From NCBI GenBank assembly GCA_048268845.1, contig JBLWUQ010000002.1, positions 348,965-412,964 on the forward strand: a stretch of DNA of 64,000 bases, in the 5' to 3' direction. Of the stretch, positions 15,630-24,934 are shown piece by piece. The stretch comes from Muriiphilus sp048268845. Lineage in GTDB: Bacteria; Pseudomonadota; Alphaproteobacteria; Rhodobacterales; Rhodobacteraceae. The position numbers and the translations under genes are program-made. The notes beneath the pieces are model-generated. The model had not been told where the DNA came from, did no database searches, and was given only the letters and a program-made list of their open reading frames with translations. Every line of letters starts with the position of its first letter. The stretch's first letter is position 1.

Positions 15630-16880
15630 ATGGCCGCGCCCGGTGAAAACCTGCGAATCAATGGCGACCGTCTGTGGGATTCTCTCATGGAGATGGCGAA
15701 GATCGGCCCCGGCGTGGCCGGCGGCAACAACCGCCAGACCCTGACCGATGCCGATGGCGAGGGCCGGGCGCTGTTCCAGAAATGGTGCGAGGAGGCCGGC
15801 TGTTCGATGGGTGTCGACAGCATGGGCAACATGTTCGCCACCCGCCCCGGCACCGACCCGAACGCGCTGCCGGTTTATGTCGGAAGCCACCTCGACACTC
15901 AGCCGACGGGCGGCAAGTATGACGGCGTGCTCGGGGTTCTGGGCGGGCTCGAGATCGTGCGCTCGCTCAATGACCTTGGCATCAGGACCAAGCATCCCAT
16001 CGTCGTGACCAACTGGACCAACGAGGAAGGCACGCGCTTTGCCCCGGCGATGCTGGCCTCGGGCGTGTTCGCGGGGGTGCACGATCAGGACTGGGCCTAT
16101 GCGCGCGAGGACCATGAGGGCAAAAAGTTCGGCGACGAGTTGAAGCGGATCGGCTGGGCCGGCGACGAGGAAGTCGGCGCGCGGAAAATGCATGCGATGT
16201 TCGAATTGCACATCGAACAGGGGCCGATACTGGAGGCCGAGGGCAAGGATATCGGAGTTGTGACACATGGCCAGGGGCTGAGCTGGACCCAGGTGACGGT
16301 GACGGGCAAGGAAAGCCACACCGGCTCGACCCCGATGCCGATGCGCAAGAACGCGGGCCTCGGCATGGCGCGGATACTGGAGGCGGTCGACCGCATCGCG
16401 CTGAGCCACGCGCCCTCCGCGGTGGGGGCGGCGGGGCATATCGAGGTATTTCCCAACTCGCGCAACGTGATTCCCGGCACGGCGGTCTTCACGGTCGATT
16501 TCCGCTCGCCCGAGCTTTCAGTGATCGAGGACATGGAGGCGCGGCTGCGCAGCGAGGCGCAGGCGATCTGCGACGCGATGGGGTTGGGCGTGGAGTTCGA
16601 GAAGGTCGGCGGCTTCGACCCGGTCGAGTTCGACGCGGGCTGTGTTTCGGCGGTGCGCGCGGCGGCGGAGCGGCTGGGCTACAGCCACATGAACCTGATC
16701 TCGGGCGCCGGGCACGATGCCTGCTGGATCAACCGGGTGGCGCCGACCGCGATGGTGATGTGCCCGTGTGTCGACGGGCTGAGCCATAACGAGGCCGAGG
16801 AGATTTCCAAGGACTGGGCCGTTGCGGGGGCGGATGTGCTGATGCACGCGGTGGTCGAGACGGCGGAGATCGTGGAGTGA
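15630..16880 (+). CDS. Zn-dependent N-carbamoyl amidohydrolase (beta-ureidopropionase type, M20 family)
   Basis: Hydrolyses N-carbamoyl-beta-alanine or N-carbamoyl amino acids to the amino acid, CO2 and ammonia, the third step after PreTA and dihydropyrimidinase. The 416 residues follow the HyuC/AmaB pattern. Metal ligands lie in GSHLDTQPTGGKYDG, NEEGTRF, HIEQGP and the C-terminal LSHNEAE; a substrate-gating segment GAGHDACW is also present. The M20 lid domain lies in the middle. The position between preA and dihydropyrimidinase favours the beta-ureidopropionase role, though the same fold serves L-carbamoylases for hydantoin use. Confidence 0.88.
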   Translation: MAAPGENLRINGDRLWDSLMEMAKIGPGVAGGNNRQTLTDADGEGRALFQKWCEEAGCSMGVDSMGNMFATRPGTDPNALPVYVGSHLDTQPTGGKYDGVLGVLGGLEIVRSLNDLGIRTKHPIVVTNWTNEEGTRFAPAMLASGVFAGVHDQDWAYAREDHEGKKFGDELKRIGWAGDEEVGARKMHAMFELHIEQGPILEAEGKDIGVVTHGQGLSWTQVTVTGKESHTGSTPMPMRKNAGLGMARILEAVDRIALSHAPSAVGAAGHIEVFPNSRNVIPGTAVFTVDFRSPELSVIEDMEARLRSEAQAICDAMGLGVEFEKVGGFDPVEFDAGCVSAVRAAAERLGYSHMNLISGAGHDACWINRVAPTAMVMCPCVDGLSHNEAEEISKDWAVAGADVLMHAVVETAEIVE

Positions 16881-16895
16881 GGCGGCTCGCCCGCT

Positions 16896-16968
16896 GATGC
16901 GGGCGACCCGGCGGGGGGCGCTGCCCCCCGGACCCCCCGAGGTATTTCGGGAGCAAAGAAGGACATGC
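16896..16968. repeat. GC-rich intergenic repeat of Rhodobacteraceae type
   Basis: The gap before the dihydropyrimidinase gene holds a GGGGGGCGCTGCCCCCC hairpin. This is followed by CCGGACCCCCCGAGGTATTT and a purine-rich AAAGAAGG end. A shorter reverse-oriented relative lies at 51243-51284. Its position outside genes and its foldback suggest a dispersed palindromic element. Confidence 0.6.
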
Positions 16969-16999
16969 GGTCCGCAAGGAAACAGCAGGGAGACGCATC

Positions 17000-18457
17000 A
17001 TGAGCACCACAGTCATCAGGAACGGAACAGTCGTCACCGCCGATCTGACCTACAAGGCGGATGTGCTGGTCGAGGGCGGCAGGATCGTCGAGATTGGTGC
17101 GGGGCTGCGCGGCGACGAGGAGCTTGACGCGACCGGCTGTTACGTCATGCCGGGCGGGATCGACCCGCATACGCATCTGGAAATGCCGTTCATGGGCACC
17201 TATTCCTCGGACGATTTCGAGAGCGGGACGCGCGCGGCCTTGTCGGGCGGGACCACGATGGTGGTGGATTTCGCGCTGCCCAATCAGGGCGAGAGCCTGC
17301 TCGATGCCCTCAAGCGCTGGGACAACAAGTCGACGCGGGCAAGCTGCGACTACTCGTTCCACATGGCGGTGACCTGGTGGGGCGAGCAGGTGTTCAACGA
17401 CATGGAGGTCGTGGTCAAGGAGCGCGGCATCAACACGTTCAAGCATTTCCTCGCCTACAAGGGCGCCTTGATGGTGAACGATGACGAGCTGTTCGCGAGC
17501 TTCAGCCGTCTGGCCGAGCTTGGCGCGACGCCGATGGTTCATGCCGAGAACGGCGACGTGGTGGCGGAATTGTCGGCGCGGCTCTTGGCGCAGGGCAATA
17601 CCGGGCCGGAGGCGCATGCCTATTCGCGGCCCAGCCAGGTCGAGGGCGAGGCCACCAACCGGGCGATAATGATCGCCGACATGGCCGGTGCGCCGCTTTA
17701 TGTCGTGCATGTGTCCTGCGAGGAAAGCCACGAGGCGATCCGCCGCGCCAGGATGCAGGGCAAGCGGGTCTGGGGCGAGCCGCTCATCCAGCATCTGACG
17801 CTGGACGAGAGCGAGTATTTCAACAAGGACTGGGACCATGCCGCGCGCCGGGTGATGAGCCCGCCGTTCCGCAACAAGATGCATCAGGACAGCCTGTGGG
17901 CCGGGCTGCAATCGGGCAGCCTGTCGGTGGTGGCGACCGATCACTGCGCCTTCACCACCGAGCAGAAGCGGTTCGGGGTGGGCGATTTCACCAAGATCCC
18001 GAACGGCACCGGCGGGCTTGAGGACCGCATGCCGATGCTGTGGACGCATGGCGTGGCGACCGGGCGGCTGACGCTGAACGAGTTCGTTGCCGTGACCTCG
18101 ACCAATATCGCCAAGATCCTGAACTGCTATCCGAAGAAGGGGGCGATCCTGGTCGGAGCGGATGCCGATATCGTGGTCTGGGACCCGGAGAAGGAAAAGA
18201 CCATCACCGCCAAGACGCAGCAATCCGCCATTGATTACAACGTGTTCGAAGGCAAGAAGGTCAAGGGCCTGCCGCGTTTCACGCTTACGCGCGGGCATGT
18301 TGCGGTACATGACGGCGAGATGCGCCAGCGCGAGGGCCACGGCGAGTTCGTGGCGCGCGAGCCCAACGGCACGGTGAACAAGGCGCTGTCGCAGTGGAAG
18401 GCGCTGACCGCGCCGCAGCCGGTCAAGCGCACGGGTATTCCGGCCACCGGGGTTTGA
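17000..18457 (+). CDS. hydA: Dihydropyrimidinase (D-hydantoinase)
   Basis: Cyclic amidohydrolase that opens dihydrouracil or hydantoin rings. The 485 residues have the urease-superfamily layout: GGIDPHTHLEMPFMG with the first two metal histidines near residue 57, the carboxylated lysine in HFLAYKGALM near 153, then HAENGD, VVHVSCEESHEA and the catalytic aspartate in VATDHCAFT. A good AGGGAG site precedes the start. It forms, with the flanking genes, a complete path from uracil to beta-alanine (PreTA, then this enzyme, then the amidohydrolase). Confidence 0.94.
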   Translation: MSTTVIRNGTVVTADLTYKADVLVEGGRIVEIGAGLRGDEELDATGCYVMPGGIDPHTHLEMPFMGTYSSDDFESGTRAALSGGTTMVVDFALPNQGESLLDALKRWDNKSTRASCDYSFHMAVTWWGEQVFNDMEVVVKERGINTFKHFLAYKGALMVNDDELFASFSRLAELGATPMVHAENGDVVAELSARLLAQGNTGPEAHAYSRPSQVEGEATNRAIMIADMAGAPLYVVHVSCEESHEAIRRARMQGKRVWGEPLIQHLTLDESEYFNKDWDHAARRVMSPPFRNKMHQDSLWAGLQSGSLSVVATDHCAFTTEQKRFGVGDFTKIPNGTGGLEDRMPMLWTHGVATGRLTLNEFVAVTSTNIAKILNCYPKKGAILVGADADIVVWDPEKEKTITAKTQQSAIDYNVFEGKKVKGLPRFTLTRGHVAVHDGEMRQREGHGEFVAREPNGTVNKALSQWKALTAPQPVKRTGIPATGV

Positions 18458-18458
18458 G

Positions 18459-18887
18459 ATGAGAGGCGCGCTCGCTCCGCCCGAGGGCGTTCTTGAGGCT
18501 GCGGTCTATGTCGATGATCTCGATGCGGCCGAGGCGTTCTATGGCGGGCTGTTGGGGCTGGAGGTGGTGACCCGGCACGATCCGCGGCATGTGTTCTTTC
18601 GCTGCGGCGAGACCATCGTGCTGGCCTTCGTGGCCGAGCAGACAAGGGTGCCGCCGGGGCCGGGCAAGCTGCCGGTGCCGCCGCACGGGGCGGTGGGGGC
18701 GGGGCATATCTGCTTTCGCGTGCCGGGCGAGGCGCTCGATGGCTGGGCCGAGAAGCTCACGCAGGCGGGAATCGGGATCGAGGCGGATTTTCATTGGCCA
18801 AACGGCGCGCGTTCGATCTATCTGCGTGATCCCTCGGGAAACAGTGTAGAATTCGCCGAAGCAAAATTGTGGGGACAGGCTGAGTGA
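18459..18887 (+). CDS. VOC-family (glyoxalase-like) protein
   Basis: A small 142-residue protein with two beta-alpha-beta-beta-beta units of the vicinal oxygen chelate fold. The first is VLEAAVYVDDLDAAEAFYGGLLGLEVV. The second begins at AGHICFRVPGEALDGWAEKL and ends with YLRDPSGNSVEFAE. Histidine and glutamate positions fit a metal site. It starts one base after the dihydropyrimidinase stop and overlaps the ABC ATPase start by four bases, so it belongs to the same operon. Its reaction is unknown; it could act on an aldehyde or side product of the pathway. Confidence 0.82.
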   Translation: MRGALAPPEGVLEAAVYVDDLDAAEAFYGGLLGLEVVTRHDPRHVFFRCGETIVLAFVAEQTRVPPGPGKLPVPPHGAVGAGHICFRVPGEALDGWAEKLTQAGIGIEADFHWPNGARSIYLRDPSGNSVEFAEAKLWGQAE

Positions 18888-19666
18888 CGACAAAACCGGT
18901 GATCGAGGCCAAGGGGCTCGACCTGACTTTCAAGACGAGCGACGGGCCGATCGAGGCGTTGAAGGGCGTGAGCCTGAGCATCGAGAAGGGCGAATTCGTC
19001 AGTTTCATCGGGCCTTCGGGCTGCGGCAAGACCACGTTCCTGCGCGTGATCGCGGGGCTTGAGCAGGCCACCGGCGGCAGCGTCACGGTCAACGGCATGA
19101 CGCCCGACGAGGCCCGGTGCGAGCGCGCCTATGGCTATGTGTTTCAGGCCGCCGGGCTCTATCCGTGGCGCACGATTGCCGGCAACATCAAGCTGCCGCT
19201 CGAGATCATGGGCTATCCGCGCGCCGAGCGTGCCGCGCGGGTCGAGAAGGTCATGGCGCTGGTCGATCTCAAGGGCTTCGGCAAGAAGTATCCCTGGCAA
19301 TTGTCGGGCGGGATGCAGCAGCGCGCCTCGATCGCGCGCGCACTGGCGTTCGATGCCGACATCCTGTTGATGGACGAGCCCTTCGGGGCGCTCGACGAGA
19401 TCGTGCGCGACCACCTGAACGAGGAGTTGCGCGAGCTTTGGGCGCGCACCGAGAAGACCATCGGTTTCGTCACCCACTCGATCCCCGAGGCGGTGTATCT
19501 GTCCACCAAGATCGTGGTGATGAGCCCGCGGCCGGGGCGGATCACCGACGTGATCGACAGTCCGTTGCCGAAGGTGCGCCCGCTGGGCATCCGCGACACG
19601 CCGGAGTTTCTTGCCGTCGCGCACCGGGTGCGCGAAGGGCTGCGGGCGGGGCATGCCTATGACTAG
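18884..19666 (+). CDS. ABC transporter ATP-binding protein (nitrate/taurine/pyrimidine type)
   Basis: ATPase of 260 residues starting at GTG 18884, overlapping the VOC gene. Walker A is GPSGCGKTTFLR near residue 45, the Q-loop FQAAGLYPWRT near 87, the signature LSGGMQQR near 140, Walker B ILLMDEPFGALD near 163, and the switch histidine in FVTHSIPEA. The sequence matches the SsuB/TauB/ThiZ group, which feeds on sulfonates, nitrate or pyrimidine-like compounds. Its place in the pyrimidine operon suggests uptake of a pyrimidine or hydantoin. The substrate call is inference only. Confidence 0.92.
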   Translation: MTTKPVIEAKGLDLTFKTSDGPIEALKGVSLSIEKGEFVSFIGPSGCGKTTFLRVIAGLEQATGGSVTVNGMTPDEARCERAYGYVFQAAGLYPWRTIAGNIKLPLEIMGYPRAERAARVEKVMALVDLKGFGKKYPWQLSGGMQQRASIARALAFDADILLMDEPFGALDEIVRDHLNEELRELWARTEKTIGFVTHSIPEAVYLSTKIVVMSPRPGRITDVIDSPLPKVRPLGIRDTPEFLAVAHRVREGLRAGHAYD

Positions 19667-19693
19667 CCGGGCCGCGATACCGGGGACCCGGCC

Positions 19694-20554
19694 ATGAGGT
19701 CCATCGTTCCGATCCTCACGGTTGTCGCCGCGCTGGTCGTCATCTGGTATGCCGCCGCCGTCGGGATGAACGCGCAATGGGCGCGCGATCAGGCGGCGCG
19801 GGCGGATACGACGCTGACCACCGCCGAGCTGATCGCCGACACCTGGAGCCAGGAGCGTCCCAAGCTGCCGGCGCCGCACCAGATCATCGCCGAGCTCTGG
19901 GACACGACGGTGATGATGAAACCGACCTCCAAGCGCAGCCTGGTGTTTCACGGCTGGATCACCCTGTCGGCCACCATGCTGGGCTTTGTCATCGGCACGG
20001 GCGCGGGCATCCTTCTGGCGGTCGGGATCGTGCATAGCCGGTCGATGGACATGGGCGTGATGCCCTGGGCGATTGCCAGCCAGACCATCCCGATCATCGC
20101 CATTGCGCCGATGATCATCGTGGTGCTGAATTCCGTCGGGATTCAGGGGCTGATCCCCAAGGCGATCATCGCGGCCTATCTGAGCTTTTTCCCGGTCGTG
20201 GTCGGCATGGTGAAGGGGTTGCGCAGCCCGGATCTGATGCAGCTCGACCTGTTGCGCACCTATAGCGCCTCGAAGCTGCAGGCGTTGTTCAAGCTGCGGT
20301 TTCCCGCGTCGCTGCCCTATCTCTTCGCCTCGCTCAAGGTCGCCGTCGCGGCCAGCCTGGTCGGCACCATCGTCGGCGAGCTTCCGACCGGCGCGATCCG
20401 CGGGCTTGGCGCGCGGATGCTGACGGGCAGCTATTACGGCCAGACCATCCAGATCTGGTCGGCGCTGTTCGCCGCCGCGATCCTCGCCGCGGGGCTGGTC
20501 GGGATCATCGGGTTGATCCAGCGGCTGACGCTGCGTCGGATGGGAGAGGTGTGA
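19694..20554 (+). CDS. ABC transporter permease (first)
   Basis: Inner-membrane permease of 286 residues with an N-terminal helix (residues 5-25), a periplasmic stretch of about 60 residues, then the usual five-helix core. The coupling motif is in the segment EL..G...GLGARMLTG (around ELPTGAIRGLGARM), typical of the SsuC/TauC group. Stop and start overlap with the next permease (TGATG). Two different permeases point to a heterodimeric channel. Confidence 0.9.
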   Translation: MRSIVPILTVVAALVVIWYAAAVGMNAQWARDQAARADTTLTTAELIADTWSQERPKLPAPHQIIAELWDTTVMMKPTSKRSLVFHGWITLSATMLGFVIGTGAGILLAVGIVHSRSMDMGVMPWAIASQTIPIIAIAPMIIVVLNSVGIQGLIPKAIIAAYLSFFPVVVGMVKGLRSPDLMQLDLLRTYSASKLQALFKLRFPASLPYLFASLKVAVAASLVGTIVGELPTGAIRGLGARMLTGSYYGQTIQIWSALFAAAILAAGLVGIIGLIQRLTLRRMGEV

Positions 20555-21399
20555 TGGGCTGGGTCGTCTTCGCCTTTGCGTTCTGGGTCGGGGCCATCGC
20601 GCTCAACGCCTGGCTTGCGCGCCACCCGATCAGCGAGCGGCGGCTGGGCAAGCTGCTGGTTCCCGCGATCTTCGGCATCACCATCCTTGTCGTCTGGGAG
20701 GCGCTGGTGCGCGGGCTTGAAGTGTCGAGCGTGATCCTGCCGCCGCCCAGTGCCATCGCCATGCGGTTCGCCACCAGCACGCCGATCCTCTGGGTCGATT
20801 TCGTCCAGACCATCGTCAAGGGCGCGCTGTCGGGCTATGCCATCGGCTGCGGCGCCGCGTTCCTGACGGCGATTGCCATCGACCGGTCGACCTTCCTGCA
20901 ACGCGGCTTGCTGCCGGTGGGCAATTTCGTGGCCGCCCTGCCGATCGTCGGCACCGCGCCGATCCTGGTGATGTGGTTCGGCTTCGACTGGCAGTCGAAA
21001 TCGGCGGTGGTGGTGGCGATGGTGTTCTTTCCGATGCTGGTCAACACGGTCGAGGGGCTGGCGGCCTCGGGTTCGATGCAGCGCGATCTGATGAAGACCT
21101 ATTCGGCCAGCTACCTCCAGACGCTGACCAAGCTGCGCCTGCCGGCGGCGATGCCGTTCGTCTTCAACGGCTTGAAAATCTCGACCACGCTGGCCCTGAT
21201 CGGTGCTATCGTGGCGGAATTCTTCGGCAGTCCTGTCAAGGGCATGGGGTTTCGGATTTCGACCGAGGTCGGTCGGCTCGGGCTGGATATGGTCTGGGCC
21301 GAAATCGCGGTCGCGGCGCTGGCGGGCAGCGCGTTTTACGGCGCGGTTGCGCTGATCGAGAAGGGGGTGACCTTCTGGCACCCCTCACAACGGGGTTGA
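20554..21399 (+). CDS. ABC transporter permease (second)
   Basis: Second membrane subunit, 281 residues from ATG 20554 (a GTG three bases earlier is equally possible). It has an N-terminal helix, then six hydrophobic helices. The EAA-type loop reads VAEFFGSPVKGMGFRIST, as in the pyrimidine, nitrate and sulfonate importers. It is homologous to the preceding permease, so they probably arose by duplication. The receptor gene follows after 34 bases, with an AGGGAGAG ribosome site. Confidence 0.9.
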   Translation: MGWVVFAFAFWVGAIALNAWLARHPISERRLGKLLVPAIFGITILVVWEALVRGLEVSSVILPPPSAIAMRFATSTPILWVDFVQTIVKGALSGYAIGCGAAFLTAIAIDRSTFLQRGLLPVGNFVAALPIVGTAPILVMWFGFDWQSKSAVVVAMVFFPMLVNTVEGLAASGSMQRDLMKTYSASYLQTLTKLRLPAAMPFVFNGLKISTTLALIGAIVAEFFGSPVKGMGFRISTEVGRLGLDMVWAEIAVAALAGSAFYGAVALIEKGVTFWHPSQRG

Positions 21400-21433
21400 A
21401 CGCGTTTCAACTTAACAACAGGGAGAGAAAAGC

Positions 21434-22417
21434 ATGAAGAAACTGTCACTGGCCATTGGCGTTCTGGCGCTGGGCACCACGGCGGCGATGGCGGCCGACG
21501 ATGTTCGCCTGCAACTGAAATGGGTCACGCAGGCGCAGTTCGGCGGCTATTACGTCGCGCTCGAGAACGGCTATTACGCGGACGAGGATCTGAACGTCAC
21601 GATCCTGCCCGGCGGCCCCGATGTCGCCCCGGTGCAGGTGCTGATGGGCGGCGGCGCCGACGTGATGGTCGACTGGATGCCCTCGGCGCTGGCGGCGCGT
21701 GAACAGGGCGCCCCGGTGGTCAACATCGCCCAGCCCTACAAGAGCTCGGGGATGATGCTGACCTGCCTCAAGGAATCCGGCATCGAAACCCCGGCCGACT
21801 TCCCCGGCAACACGCTGGGTGTCTGGTTCTTCGGCAACGAATACCCGTTCCTGAGCTGGATGGCGCATCTGGGCTACCCGACCGAGGGCGGCGCGGACGG
21901 TGTCGAGGTTCTGAAACAGGGCTTCAACGTCGATCCGCTGCTGCAAAAGCAGGCGGCCTGCATCTCGACCATGACCTACAACGAGTATTGGCAGGTGATC
22001 GACGCCGGCATCTCGGAGGATGACCTGATCACCTTCAAATACGAGGATCAGGGGGTCGCCACGCTCGAGGACGGGCTTTACGTGCTCGAGGCGAGCCTTG
22101 CCGATCCGGCGTTCAAGGACCGGATGATCCGTTTCGTGCGCGCCTCGATGAAGGGCTGGAAATGGGCCGAGGAGAACCCGGAAGCGGCCGCGATGATCGT
22201 GCTCGAGTATGACGAGACCGGTGCCCAGACCGAAAAGCATCAGGTCCGGATGATGAGCGAGGTCGCCAAGCTGACCGCGGGTTCGAACGGCGCTCTGGAC
22301 GTGGCCGACTACGAGCGCACGGTGGCGACGCTGCTTGCGGGCGGTTCGGACCCGGTGATCACCGCCGAACCGGTCGGTGCCTATACGCTCGAAATAACCG
22401 ACGCCGCGCTGAACTGA
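21434..22417 (+). CDS. ABC transporter substrate-binding protein, NMT1/THI5-like
   Basis: Periplasmic receptor of 327 residues with a signal peptide cleaved near AAMAA at about residue 21. The mature start VRLQLKWVTQAQFGGYYVALENGYY is the mark of the NMT1/THI5-like family, which binds thiamine pyrimidine precursors, riboflavin and related heterocycles. A CLKESGIETP segment and GVWFFGNEYPFLSW follow. Cotranscription with the pyrimidine catabolic genes makes a pyrimidine or dihydropyrimidine ligand likely. It is the last gene before a strong terminator. Confidence 0.9.
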   Translation: MKKLSLAIGVLALGTTAAMAADDVRLQLKWVTQAQFGGYYVALENGYYADEDLNVTILPGGPDVAPVQVLMGGGADVMVDWMPSALAAREQGAPVVNIAQPYKSSGMMLTCLKESGIETPADFPGNTLGVWFFGNEYPFLSWMAHLGYPTEGGADGVEVLKQGFNVDPLLQKQAACISTMTYNEYWQVIDAGISEDDLITFKYEDQGVATLEDGLYVLEASLADPAFKDRMIRFVRASMKGWKWAEENPEAAAMIVLEYDETGAQTEKHQVRMMSEVAKLTAGSNGALDVADYERTVATLLAGGSDPVITAEPVGAYTLEITDAALN

Positions 22418-22437
22418 CGCGGGCACATTCCATACTT

Positions 22438-22464
22438 GGGCCGCGCTTTGGCGCGGCCCTTTTT
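22438..22464 (+). terminator. Strong terminator closing the pyrimidine/ABC operon
   Basis: A perfect nine-base-pair stem (GGGCCGCGC / GCGCGGCCC), a TTTG loop and TTTTT. It begins 21 bases after the receptor gene. Confidence 0.92.
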
Positions 22465-22579
22465 GTTGTGGCGATCCGGTGGGCGCGACGAAATGTGCGC
22501 CACGGCGCTTCCGCTGTTGGCCTATTCCGCGAACCCGGCTAAAGAGATGCAAGGCAGGGTTGTATTCCGGGGTTGGTTG

Positions 22580-24697
22580 ATGGGCGGAACGGACGGGTCG
22601 GCGCTGGATCTGCGCGATGTGGTGTCGATCTTGCGCCGCCGGTTTCGCCTGATCGTTCTGACCATTGCCATCGTGCTCGGGGTTGCGTTCCTCTATCTGG
22701 CGCAGACCACGCCGCTGTTCACCTCGACCGCGCTGATCCTTGTCGATCCGGCGCAGAAGAACCTGCTGTCGCCCGAGCGTGACGGGGGCATAAATGCCTC
22801 GCTGGCCAGTTCGCTGATCGAGAGCGAGGTCGAGATTCTCCGTTCGGACACGGTTCTGCTGGCGGTGATCGACGCCGCCGATCTGACGAACGACCCCGAG
22901 TTCGGGCCGGGCCTGTCGCTGTTCGGCAAGCTGAAACAGGCGGTCGGCATCGCGCCGCGCGGCGCGGCGGCGGATGGGGCGGCGCTGTTGAACCAGACAC
23001 TGACGCGGCTGCAGGATGCGGTCAGCGTGCGCCGGCGCGGCCTGACCAACCTGATTGCGCTGTCGGTGACGGCCGAGGACCCGGCGCGCGCGGCGGCCTT
23101 GGCCAACACGCTGGCGGCGACCTATATCCGGCTTCAGGTCGAGGCCAAGTCGCAGAGTTTCCTCGACGCGCGCGACGTGCTCGAGGCGCAGTTGTCGGCG
23201 GCGCAGCGGGCGCTGGCCGGGTCGGATGCGGCGCTGGCCAATTACATCGACGAGAACCTCGCCCGGCTTGAGCGTGAAAGCGGCTCGGACGCGGTGGCGG
23301 CGTTGCGCGCCCGGCTGGAACGGGCCAACGCAAGCGGTCTGGCGGCGAGGGTGACGGCGGACGATGCGGCCGGCGTGTTGGCGGCGCGCGACTGGGGCGC
23401 GCTGGCCGACCGGCTGGGCAACGAGGCGCTGGCGGCGCTGGAAGGCCAGCGCGCGGCGCTGGCGGCGCGGCTGGGGCAGACCGAGGCCGGCACCGATGCG
23501 GCGGTCGACCTGCGCGCCGGGCTTGAGCAGATCGAGGCGCAGCTGGCGCAACAGGGCGCGGCGGCGTTGGCCTCGTTGCGCGACGAGGTGTCCGGGCTGT
23601 CCGCGGCGGGCGACCAGTTGCGCGAGGACATCAGGCGCGAGCTTCTGTCGGGCGATCTGTCGGCGGAAACGCTGTCGGAGATCTATGGGCTGCAGCAGGA
23701 GGCGGCGATCACCCAGCGCCAGTATGACACGCTTCTGACCCGTATACGCGACCTCGAGGCGCAGGCGCTGGTGCAGGTGGCGGACGCCCGCGTGGTGTCG
23801 CAGGCGATCACGCCGTCGCGGCCATCCTTCCCGAATACAAGGATGATCCTCGCGCTGGCACTGGTGGTGTCGCTTGGCCTCGGTGTCGGGCTGGCCTTCG
23901 TCAGCGAATATTATGTCGGCGGGATCCATTCGGCGACCCAGTTGGCCAACGTGATCCCGGCGAAGATCGGCTCGGTGATCCCGAAGGCCAGCCAGAGCGC
24001 CGACCAGACCAGCGTCGCCGACATCATCATCGACGCGCCGATGTCGCAATTCGCCGAAAGCCTGCGCCGGCTTCGCGCCAATATCGACCGCTTCGCGGCA
24101 CCCGGTGCGGCAGGCTCGCGGGTGGTGATGGTGACGTCGGCGATCCCGGCCGAGGGAAAATCGGTGACGGCGCTGTCCCTGGCGCGGACCTATGCGGCGG
24201 CGGGCAAACGCACGCTGCTGATCGACGCCGACATGCGAAAACCCAGTCAGAACAAGCTTCTGGGAGTGACGCCGGCATCGGGGTTGTTCGAATACCTGGT
24301 CCAGTCCGGCGATGAACCCCACGCCTCCGATTGCTATGATGTCGACCCGCGCTCGCGCGTCGGGGTGATCTTCGGGCGTCAGCGCCCGGACGCGCCGACC
24401 GACCAGCCGATCCAGTCCGAAGCCTTCCGCCATCTGATCGAGGACGCGCGCCAGAGCTTCGACGTGATCGTGATCGACACGCCGCCGCTGATCCCGGTGG
24501 TCGACGCGCGCTATGTCGCTTCGCTGGCCGACGCGGCGGTGCTTTGCGTGCGCGCCGGCGAGACCTCGCAGACCGACGCGCGCACCGCCCATGACCAACT
24601 GGCCGACCACGCCGCCCCGACCACCTCGATCCTGACGGTGCTGACCTTCCAGGCGGCTTCGGAACATGACTACAAATACTCGGGCTACTACTACTGA
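22580..24697 (+). CDS. Wzc/ExoP-type polysaccharide co-polymerase and tyrosine autokinase
   Basis: Controls chain length and export of an exopolysaccharide or capsule. The chosen ATG 22580 gives 705 residues; the frame is open upstream but enters the previous terminator. A Wzz domain opens the protein with membrane helices near residues 22-42 and 415-435, framing a long periplasmic coiled-coil part. The C-terminal bacterial tyrosine kinase has Walker A SAIPAEGKSVTALS (about residue 520), Walker A' LLIDADMRKP and Walker B VIVIDTPP. It ends with a tyrosine-rich tail YKYSGYYY, the usual autophosphorylation site. No glycosyltransferase cluster is adjacent. Confidence 0.9.
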   Translation: MGGTDGSALDLRDVVSILRRRFRLIVLTIAIVLGVAFLYLAQTTPLFTSTALILVDPAQKNLLSPERDGGINASLASSLIESEVEILRSDTVLLAVIDAADLTNDPEFGPGLSLFGKLKQAVGIAPRGAAADGAALLNQTLTRLQDAVSVRRRGLTNLIALSVTAEDPARAAALANTLAATYIRLQVEAKSQSFLDARDVLEAQLSAAQRALAGSDAALANYIDENLARLERESGSDAVAALRARLERANASGLAARVTADDAAGVLAARDWGALADRLGNEALAALEGQRAALAARLGQTEAGTDAAVDLRAGLEQIEAQLAQQGAAALASLRDEVSGLSAAGDQLREDIRRELLSGDLSAETLSEIYGLQQEAAITQRQYDTLLTRIRDLEAQALVQVADARVVSQAITPSRPSFPNTRMILALALVVSLGLGVGLAFVSEYYVGGIHSATQLANVIPAKIGSVIPKASQSADQTSVADIIIDAPMSQFAESLRRLRANIDRFAAPGAAGSRVVMVTSAIPAEGKSVTALSLARTYAAAGKRTLLIDADMRKPSQNKLLGVTPASGLFEYLVQSGDEPHASDCYDVDPRSRVGVIFGRQRPDAPTDQPIQSEAFRHLIEDARQSFDVIVIDTPPLIPVVDARYVASLADAAVLCVRAGETSQTDARTAHDQLADHAAPTTSILTVLTFQAASEHDYKYSGYYY

Positions 24698-24934
24698 GCG
24701 CGCGCCGGGGTGCGCCCCGACTGCAACGTTTGAGATTGTGTTGCCGCGTGGGGTTGGCGGCGCCGCGTCTGCACGTAGAATGGGGCGGACAAGACCGATT
24801 CACTGACAGGGTGACGGCAGGGGGTGGCGCTTGGTGTTTTCGGTTCGGTGCGAAGGTCGGTTTCCCGGGTATCCCGCCACCCCGACACGCAATACGACCC
24901 GAAGCCGGACGCCTGGGAACGAGCGGAGTTGACG

